A stretch of 64,000 nt of DNA from Ixodes scapularis (taxonomy: Eukaryota > Arthropoda > Arachnida > Ixodida > Ixodidae), in contig NW_024609857.1 in the NCBI RefSeq assembly GCF_016920785.2, positions 188,741,027 to 188,805,026 of the forward strand, read 5' to 3'. The notes beneath the pieces are model-generated. The model ran no database searches and was not told where the DNA came from. It worked only from the letters and a program-made list of their open reading frames with translations. Numbering within the stretch: position 1 is the stretch's first letter; the number at the start of each line of letters is the position of its first letter. Of the stretch, positions 55,962 to 64,000 are shown piece after piece. Made by a program: the position numbers and the translations under genes.

Positions 55962-56979
55962 TAAGAAAAAAAAAAGAACTTACAATCACGTACAGCTTAA
56001 GATATTTAAAGCAACCCCGTTCCTTTCTTCGTGGTTCTTTTTTTTATGCACTTTTCGACTAAAGCCTAAATATGGTTGGCTTCAAAGCGGCAATAAGATG
56101 CTCTGAATCCACTACGTTTAGCGTTTCGCAAGGTGTGAGTTAACAAAGCGTTCAATTTTCCTATGAAAAAAATAAAAAAAAGCTTTTGTTGAGATTGCCG
56201 GGGGCCTAATTTGCGCTGTTTACTCAGAATAATTTGGGTAACTATCACTGCAGGCCAAATCACCATCATCTCCTTCGGCTCATGTTGGTGTGCGCATAGT
56301 CACTACTAAATTAGGAGAAACACGGGACTTTGCGTAAATCCTGCGTCGTGTTGCGAAAAAGGTTTATTTCGGGTCTCCAACCCTGGTTGTGCAGGAGTTC
56401 CCGGGCGGACATTCTGAAAAGTAATCGATCTAAACAATTTTGTTTTAATTGGTTGCGTTGTAGACAGTACAACAGGGAGTTGTAGAATTCGGGAGCGGCC
56501 CCTACGCTCGTAGGGCTCTAAAATTTAGGGGCTCATCACTGCGCATGCGAGGAAGCCCTAAGTGCTTTCTTGTGTTAGCGCTGCCCTTAGGGCCCGAGAG
56601 GTAAGCATGGCGGCGCCCTGCATCTCTCGCTTGAGAAAAAGATCCGCCATTGTCGCGGCAGTATTACGCAATCGGCAATCAATGGTGCAGCGGGCTGCCC
56701 TACCTCGCTGAAGTGTACGAGGGACGATGATCTCGCGCTGTACTTTAGATCGTCTTAACATTATGGTGCTTCTTAAGCCTGAAGAGACGCGGTTATTGTT
56801 GACATGGCAATGTCTCGCGAATTGTAGTGGCTTTGTCTTGGCTCGATTTCGCATCGCTCGGTTTATACTGCTGGGTAGATGGCTCCGGATAGTTAATAAA
56901 GTGATCTTCTAAGTCTGACCAGCTCAAATCCAAATACAAAAGCTGGTCGCATAGGACGCTAGAGCGGCCTCGTCTTAAA
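55962..56979. other. Intergenic stretch, unidentified open frame
   Basis: At 56558-56854 the minus strand is open in GC-richer DNA, with a candidate start MADLFLKREMQGAAM at about 56650; the plus strand has an overlapping 61-codon frame. It resembles the N-terminal style of harbinger-type transposases only vaguely. No call is made. Confidence 0.35.
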
Positions 56980-57712
56980 GGTGCTCTGAGGAGGTTTCTG
57001 ATATCGCCTAAATATGGCGATAACTCAGTCTGCGAGCTCTAAGTATCCTAAAAATTCACAAATCATAACATTGCGTGGCCGAATTACCTATTAAAAAGCA
57101 GTCAAAGATCGAATACACCGAGGTCATCTCCATCGATGGGCGGAACATTGTTCCGGCGTCCAGTACGACGTTTGGCCAATGGAATTGCGACATTTTGTTG
57201 AGATTGCCAACTTTTTTATTACAAAATTTGCATGTTTTGCAGATGGTAGAAGCAAATAAGAGTATTTTAAAAAATCTAAATTTTTGCGAAAAGGAAACAT
57301 AATAATGCAACAATCGTCGAAAAAACACCCACTATGTTTTTGTTGTTGTTGTTGTTGTTTTGGCTGGGAGTGATGTGCCAGGTCGTCAGCTCTCGACCGC
57401 ACTCTCGCTGGGTTGAATTGTAGTACGGGCTGTATGGGCAACAAGCTGCGCGCATTCCAGATATGACTCCGCGGTTCCACCGGCCGGAGGCGCGAGGTTC
57501 CTTCGCTTGCTACTGGCTGACAGTGGTCCTGGTCTCGGATCATGCTCCTTCCATCTCTGGAGATGACCTCGGTGTGTTGCGATCTTTGACTGCTGTTTTA
57601 ATGGGGAAATCGGCCGAGTATCATCATGATTTAGGGATTTCTAGGATACTTAGAGCCAGAAAAATGAGTTCTCGCCATATTTAGGCGATCTCAGAAACCT
57701 CCTCAGGGTACC
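56980..57712. mobile_element. 733-bp element with ~75-bp terminal inverted repeats
   Basis: The left end GGTGCTCTGAGGAGGTTTCT, GATATCGCCTAAATATGGCG, then AGCTCTAAGTATCCTA, is mirrored at the right end (CGCCATATTTAGGCGATCTC, CAGAAACCTCCTCAGGGTACC). Within each repeat TATCGCCTAAATATGGCGATA is itself a dyad. The interior carries a (GTT)n microsatellite at 57337-57360 and no transposase. No target duplication was seen. Confidence 0.85.
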
Positions 57713-58401
57713 ATTGGCTTAGGCATAGTTGAGCGAAAGCACGAAAAGTCGAACAATGAACGAGTTACGAAAGAAAGTGGGAAAGGCTTTCGTAAAAAGG
57801 GAAAAAGAGCAAATTGCATTGATTTCGTCTTGACTTCAAACATTCAATGATTGTTCCAAAACGGGTAGATCCGGTCTTACCTTACCCATTATTGTGACGC
57901 AAGCAACACGAAGTGTTTGTTAAGCGCAAATAAATTTTATGTGTTTATGCGTTTCACTTTAACAATTTCGCTTGTCAGCCGTATTGGGGCTGCAAGCGAG
58001 AAACGCAAGCATGCCACGCGGAGTATTGAAAACCCTATTCTATAAGCCGGCATGCTGAGTATTGCTTCACTCGTGTCCCCCTATGGCTGGGGGGCCCCCG
58101 AGTCGTAGGGGCCCCTATTCTAACACTCACGAACGTCTCGCCGTGCCTCACGAGCGAGGCTGGCTCACGTGACCTTGCTTGCTGGTCTATTTTGGCGCGC
58201 CTTCGCGTTTGGCACAAAGTCGCGCCACTGCTCGCATTCATTTCCCACGGTCCGGAGAAAGGCCATCGTGGCCCATGGAACGTCTAGTGTAGAACGTAGG
58301 TCGGGAGATACGGACGATGTCCGATTAGAAAGAGAAGATGCCGGCGGGTGTGGTGAGCGCTCCATTGCAATAGCTCACAAGCGACGTCTGTCTCACGATG
58401 C

Positions 58402-58748
58402 GGTAGGGCATAGCCTCCGATCTACTGACAAAGCATGGCAGATCGCTACGAGAAGCGGCCGCCGAAATAAAAAAGGTTGAGCGGCAGACAGCGGATGAGA
58501 CGAGAGCCACGTGACTGGCGCCCCGCTGCGGCGAGACGCCGAAACACACTTCTCCCGAGCGAACAAGTGCGTTTCGGGTCCTCGCCGTTGCAAAAAGCTT
58601 TGCGCTGACGTCCAGGTTTCCCGAGAAATGGCTCTTTGATGTTGTGTGCTAGGCTACCAGATCCTGCCAGAACCATCGGCCGGGCACTCTATGGCTCCGT
58701 CGTCGAACTGCCCGGCTTTGTGAGCATAGAGGAAGCTGTGGGTAGGGT
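58402..58748 (+). mobile_element. hAT-like MITE, copy 4 (element 58410-58740)
   Basis: A 331-bp copy beginning ATAGCCTCCGATCTACTGAC and ending GTGAGCATAGAGGAAGCTGTG, flanked by GGTAGGGC (58402-58409) and GGTAGGGT (58741-58748). It carries the full set of family landmarks (GAGAAGCGGCCGCCGAAAT, GAGCGGCAGACAGCGGATGA, GTGCGTTTCGGGTCCTCGCC). Its right border abuts the Ty3/gypsy integrase remnant. Confidence 0.9.
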
Positions 58749-59207
58749 CAACGGTAACGCGGAAGAAAACTTCTCCCACCTCGCGACTAGGTGGATGGGA
58801 AATATAACGACGACATTGCCTCCTGGAGAGTAGCGAACATTGCGATAATGGGAGGCATAATACGTTTTTTGGCGTGCTGGTCCTGTTCTGCTTTGCGGAG
58901 GCGAGCCAGTCGTCGGCAGACGTTGGTGTGCGGGACAATATTGCCAATGAAGTTTATCCGAGCCGTCGGGACGTTTCGAAGGAAGGATGATGTCTATGGC
59001 GTACAAAGCGTCGGGATCACAAATAAGGTGAAATGGGGAAGAGCCCGTCATCCTTAGGACCGCACTTTTGTACGCGAAGGTGATAGAAGGTAAAATAGTA
59101 TTCAAGTTGATAAGATATTCGGACACGTGCGTGGCTCTCGTGATATTATAGCTCCGATCCTTTTTGATCGTGGCACGAGCCGATGATGACGCTGAAGGAC
59201 AAATCAC
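58749..59207 (-). pseudogene. Ty3/gypsy integrase C-terminal remnant
   Basis: On the minus strand the reading TFAYKSAVLRMTGSSPFHLI (about 59090-59030) matches the conserved 'FAYN-A-TG-SPF-L--G' segment after the integrase catalytic core. About 95 residues on, after frame changes, YSPGGNVVVIFPIHLV then RWEKFSS (about 58840-58780) matches the 'pGD-V-V--P-r--G-s-Kl' start of the GPY/F module that helps integrase bind chromatin and DNA. The HWQ-type frame between them is shifted at about 58920. The MITE at 58410 marks the downstream limit, so it inserted into or beside the dead element. No LTR or primer site was found. Confidence 0.8.
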
Positions 59208-61930
59208 GTAGCAAAAATCGTGAACCCTTGGTTTCTTAAGCAGTCGTTACTGTAGATTTCAAATTCCCTCTTTTCAAACAAAAAGCCGATGTTTACTTAA
59301 ATATGCGGTTTTAAAATATTTCGTTTTATATTTTAACATCGAGGGTTTAGTGTATTGTCATTAAACGCAGCTTGTTTCACCAGGCTTAGAAGCATAAAAA
59401 TGATAGAGCAAGAGTAACTGAGACCGCATTGTCCTTTTTTTTGTAGAGCTTCCATTGCGCACTTTAGTATCTCTTTTAACTTATAAATCATGCCTATGAT
59501 CACCTAAGGAGACGTTTATTTTGTTAGACCGATATGTGCTCACTCACCCATGGCTATTATGACAGCATATTCCCCTGTAAACCGCCGTAATCATTTAAGG
59601 AGAACTTTTTTTAAGCTATTATATAAACATCTCACGTGGAATATCTTGCTACGCCAAAAATATGTGGACGCAGTACGGCACAATTTAAATTGTCTCCCAT
59701 TATCTGGAACTGAAACCAACGTTGAACACGGTGTGTCTAGTTTAAAAAAATAAATAAATGTAAGGAATAGAACAAGCGGAATCAAAATCAAATTTACGAA
59801 CGCATCTTCATAAATCTTCACTTAGGGTTCGTGCGCTCTTTCCGAGGACGATAAATTCAAAGCTGTTACTTGCTTGAAGCTCGAAAGCTAACGAAAAGAG
59901 TAAGCTGCAGTGACGGCAAGCACTTTTCACGGGGAAAATAAAATAGGAATGAGCCCTGCCAAAGGAGTGCATCCGAATCTAACAAACAAATTTCCCATTA
60001 AAACTAATCGTGTCAGTGCGGTTTTTGGTGTTTTCGATTCAGCAGACAATTTAGTCTTGTAATATGATTAGGCTAATTGGGAAATCTGAACTCACGGCGT
60101 GACTACCTTCCCTTGTTTTTCATCGGCCGTATTTAGAATGTAATAGAGTAGAGATGGCTCTCCATTTTTGCTGTCCCGATTTAATCTAGCGAATGGCGTT
60201 CTTGAGGTTTCTTGTACACGCCATATTCATCTCTAAATGGGCTCACATGTTCGGTGTTTAGTGCGAGCATTTTCAGGAATATGAATTAAGTATATATTAA
60301 AGAACACAAAAGGTCTCCCCCTGCGTGAAAAGATGTTATTATTTAGTTTTGCATGTATATACACCGTCATGTATATTTTTAAATATTATATATGTATATT
60401 TCAGATTTTTTTATGCCATTGCGCTTAGATTGAGCGCATGAATGCGTTGCGCAGCAACTAAATTAAAATATTCCAATGTTTACAATGAAGTCATGCTTGC
60501 CAAAGAAGGTCCACTGAGCAGAAGCCGATGCAGCTTAAGTGTTCTGGTTCAGCCCACTTACGCGAAATGAAGAAGCTGTCTTTGACAAGTGTCAATAAAT
60601 ATAAACTTGCAGCAACTGGGCTCCTTCTGCTATCTGTTTGACTCTGTGGGCACGATAGGGCGGAGCGAGGATTGCAGGCGGAAACATTGTGTGGCTGGGT
60701 AACCGACCACCGTGGCCACCGTGATGCGCATTTTTACTCATAGCCGCGTGGTTGAGGCGCCCTGACACGAGAGTGGGCAAAAACAGTCAGGGGCGCCTTA
60801 CAAACTTTCCCGAGTTTGCGTTAAAATATGCTTCAACTGTGCGTGCCCACATTAAAAGTCTTTCTCGGAGAACGCTGAAGTGTTCACACGCGTGCTCTGC
60901 GCACTAATACAACAATTCGTGACTAAATATATTAATGTATACTTCATAAACTTCAACTGTCATTCAGTATAATACGATATACGTTATAATTAATTTGTTT
61001 TTCTGTTGTTCTGTTGAAACGTGAGTAAATCTAAAAAAGTATATTGATTCAAATTTCGTGGTGGTTTTATTGAAGCTACCATGAGAAATAATCTACGTCA
61101 CTCACGTCACACACTCTAATAAATACGAACGGCAGAACAATTTTAAAATTGCGAGAAAGTTTTAAATTGAATATTTATTTTTTCTTCAATACAAAGACGC
61201 GTTCTGGCGTGAACCGATAAAAATATACGCGAATATTGCGTCCTCTACGACAACGTACATATTTAAAATATATAATATGCGCTCTGATGAGAAATTTGGT
61301 ATTGCAGCTCACGTATCTTTGAAACATGTTTCTTGCCTTCTGCTTCGCCGTCACTTTGCTGCCCAATGGCTGAAGCGATCCAACAAATCTGGCGTTAATC
61401 CAGGGCGATTTCTGCTTCAAGGAAGCCGGAACCTTGGGAGGACAAAAGCCGGAAAACGAGATCAGCGTAATTCCCGGGGCATTATACCTTCCTGAAAGGG
61501 GCTTACCTTGAGGAATGTGATCGCTAGACCGTGGTAACACCATATACAATGTGCGCGCTCGTGCGCAGTGAGATGGTATGGGCTTTCGAGCGACATTGTG
61601 CTCGGGTCAATGTTCCTAACATAGGCTTTAAAAGATACCTGTAAGCTCTATATTTATTTCAACTATTTTAATAGATTGCAGATTGCTCGCTTTTCGTTCG
61701 CTTGTAGTTTTATGTAAAAAGTATAATTATAGATAGCTTCTTGCTTCTGCGTTAAAAATTGAGCTTCAAGCGATACTTTAACCGATCGCTTCCTGCTCCC
61801 TTTTTATATCATTGCTTGGATGTCTTTTTTTAATATTTGTTACTTTAAAGGCAGGATAAAATAAGTGAGTAAAATGTTATTAACGTTTCTTGATGGTACC
61901 ACAACCGCGAGTATGAAACAAAATATATGA
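59208..61930. other. AT-rich stretch without a recognised gene
   Basis: AATAAA at about 60594-60599 on the plus strand could end a transcript from upstream, but no coding exon precedes it convincingly. A-box-like TAGCCGCGTGGTTGAGGCGC lies at 60741-60760 without a matching B box. A 124-codon minus-strand frame at 61175-61549 is unrecognised. Confidence 0.35.
60754..60799. repeat. Hairpin, about 13-bp stem
   Basis: GAGGCGCCCTGAC pairs with GTCAGGGGCGCCTT across a 19-nt loop (one bulge). Confidence 0.7.
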
Positions 61931-61934
61931 AGAA

Positions 61935-61935
<1 letters not shown>

Positions 61936-61971
<36 letters not shown>

Positions 61972-62605
61972 TCTTGAAATTTATACATTGAATTTATTGT
62001 ATTAAAGCTAGGGAAAGGAAAAGAGAGCTGGCGAAAAATTGGGCCAGGAGCGGGGATCGCCCCTTTCCTAACTTCAATATAATACATTCAATAATTACTT
62101 TCTCCCCTATTCGTTAACAATATATGCATATATGTATATATATATATATATATCATCCTCTATCTTTATTGCAATGAACTCAATATTCACTCTCTCCGCC
62201 TCATTCACAATATAACTACGGCTGCGCTTGTCAATCTTTTTTTCGGAGCGGTTTTCTAGATATCTTGGAAGAGGAACTCTTTCCGACATTTGCAAGCTGA
62301 AATGACGTGCCACGCCAGTGCCGCAACTCGGAAGTAGCATGCGCCTTAAATCAGCAACGGATGTCATCTACCCAGTCAAGCGAATTCAAAAGTAACAATG
62401 CGCAGAGAGCTGGTCAACAATTGAGTCCGCCGAATCCAGTGGCCGGCAAGGTCTTGTCAGTTAAAACGTCAACCTGAATGGGCGAAAGTATTGGGTTCGA
62501 TCCCCGCTCCTGGCCCCGTTTTTCGTCAACACTAATTCCCTTTCCCTTCCACTAACTTTAATGCAATAAATTCAGTAATCTCTTCCTCCCCTCCCCGGCT
62601 ACCTA

Positions 62606-62667
<62 letters not shown>

Positions 62668-62690
62668 AGGTGGCCGGGTATCTATGAAAG
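61936..62690. repeat. Cluster of SINE-like copies with (TA)n tails
   Basis: One plus-strand copy has a B box GGTTCGATCCC at 62494-62504, then CCGCTCCTGGCCC and a body TTTAATGCAATAAATTCAGT followed by (TA)27 at 62608-62661. A minus-strand copy occupies about 61955-62035 (TGAATTTATTGTATTAAAGC). Plus-strand body fragments at 62040-62130 and 62160-62215 share GAGCGGGGATCG and TCAATATAATACATTCAAT. Each is adjacent to a TA/CT microsatellite (61936-61970, 62133-62153), which looks like the element tail. The last (TA)n is flanked by CCCGGCTACCTAATAA and TTATTAGGTGGCCGGG, forming a hairpin. Confidence 0.65.
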
Positions 62691-64000
62691 ACCAATGTGA
62701 CGCCTGTGCAAATCATTGCGGAGTGTGCATACCATTCACGACATAATCTTTAAACCTCACAGCCACCCAAATTGCGACTATTACAGCTGTGTTGTTCATG
62801 ATGCTTATTTTCTCCAGTGTATACCTACCGGTAATATGAGCTAAAAGCTCGATCCAGTTGTTTCCTACGCATGCAGTTTCCACAAGCTTCAATATCTTTT
62901 GAATTATCAAAATATTCAAAAATAAAAAATAAAAAAATTAAACAAAAATTAAATGGCCTAGGTGGGACACATCATTTTTCATACATTTTTTGATGAAAAC
63001 GTTTTAGCTATACTAGGCGGTATCGTCCCTTCTCTAGTTCGCGCCGATAACGAGAGCTGCTCAGAGTGGTGGGAGAGATAATGGCCGTGCAAAATATTTG
63101 TTGTACACTTTTGCCTCCGTCCCGGAGTAGTATTTCTGTCGACAATACGTTTATGTTTTAGAAGACAATGATCAAGTTAGAGTCATAAATGATTTCAAAA
63201 CTATCCAGATAATGTCCTTTTCGCTTTGATTCCAAGCGACAGCAAACTTGGTTGCAGCGTTGGCTGCGTGCTGAACCTTTATTTTTATGAGTGACAGTCG
63301 TTTGGCGTATAGCGAAGTGCTTAGAGGAACATCTTTTAGCAAACAAGTCTCGCAAGTACGTGGCTTGAAGGCACTGAGTGTGTACTTGTTTTTGTAGAAA
63401 TTCTGGCCTAAGCCTCTAGTCAACTATTTTGCTTGATCTGACTGGATTTGTTTGTTTGCGCGTGTTAATGTTTAATAAAGATGTTGGTTCTCACAAAGCG
63501 ATCCCACTGCTTTCTGAATTGTGTCACTGACGTAATCGCGACCATTGTTTCAATACAGAAATAATTACTGCACGGGTAAGAATTTGCTAGAAGTTTGGCT
63601 GGAAGCAATCGGTCGTTCGCCTCGCATCACGTTTGTCCGGATATGTACCCCGTCCTTTCGCTTTGAAAGGCAGTCAGCCCTCAAGCTTTGCATCGCAACT
63701 GGCCTGCCAAAGCGAGTATTTTTAAGACGTCTTTCAATTATGCGTCATGATGCTCATGAACATTACTTGTGGACGCCGAGAAAAAAAAAAAAAAAGAACA
63801 AGTACAGAAATGCTTAAGAAACGTCACAATTATTTGAACATGATTGTAAACCTGAGACTGGGGCAGAAATTATTGGTTTACAATTATTTGGTTTATCTTT
63901 TTTTTTCGAATTCTCTCGGAAGTATTTTAGCGGACATTGACAGGCGTCTTGTATTGAATTGTGACTTGTGCATGATGAAACGCTAGAACGCCGCTTTCAT
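62691..64000. other. AT-rich stretch without a recognised gene
   Basis: Several short open frames on both strands and an A15 run near 63781. None shows a domain or splice-site support. Confidence 0.4.

Noticed and set aside
58393..58676. Open frames with QRRGPETHLFAREK, also seen near 16600 and 22900
   Set aside because: They recur because they lie in copies of the same MITE; the translations drift freely and show no domain.
60741..60820. Possible tRNA gene or SINE head
   Set aside because: Only an A-box-like stretch is present; no B box and no cloverleaf pairing.

Overview
This is a eukaryotic intergenic window, most likely from an arthropod and plausibly a tick or other acarine. The evidence is short spliced exons in a very AT-rich, intron-like background, AATAAA poly(A) signals, tRNA-derived SINE heads, LINE and Ty3/gypsy remnants, many small inverted-repeat DNA transposons (MITEs), and abundant (TA)n and poly-G/C tracts. 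Nothing prokaryotic is present: no operons, no Shine-Dalgarno-led gene arrays, no CRISPR, no rRNA. The lineage is inferred from style only. Almost every long open frame here is chance, low-complexity or transposon sequence.

Layout. 1-650: minus-strand LINE endonuclease remnant cut by the window edge. 0.8-3.9 kb: an inverted pair of dispersed repeats, a 100-bp tandem triplet and a TTAA-flanked MITE. 5-20 kb: AT-rich DNA with a 43-bp tandem repeat, two copies of an hAT-like MITE (10.97 and 16.6 kb), a TA-flanked Tc1/mariner-like MITE (13.4 kb) and CpG- or pyrimidine-rich islands. 19.7-24.5 kb: nested insertions. A foldback element sits inside a third hAT-like MITE, and a 1.15-kb element with ~90-bp terminal inverted repeats (TIRs) sits inside a second MITE family. 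26-29 kb: strand-skewed and GC-rich islands with unidentified open frames. 30.3-35.8 kb: the best candidate host gene, on the minus strand. It has a CpG-rich first exon, a 39-nt exon, a well-coded exon with a COMM-domain-like stretch, and a short terminal exon followed by AATAAA. 36-42 kb: Z-DNA-prone repeat, a 148-bp palindrome, SINEs and more MITEs. 45.8-47.5 kb: a two-copy tandem duplication packed with small hairpins. 49.7-50.5 kb: a TIR-bounded poly-G/C element. 53.4-56 kb: a tRNA-His relic, a GGCCA satellite, a decayed unidentified coding stretch and two adjacent perfect hairpins. 57-59.2 kb: a 733-bp TIR element, the fourth hAT-like MITE and a Ty3/gypsy integrase remnant. 61.9-62.7 kb: a SINE cluster with TA tails.

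The clearest results are the four hAT-like MITE copies, each with its own 8-bp target duplication, the dated nested insertions, the hairpin-array duplication, and the minus-strand split gene with three phase-compatible splice junctions. No complete, intact protein-coding gene can be asserted from sequence alone.
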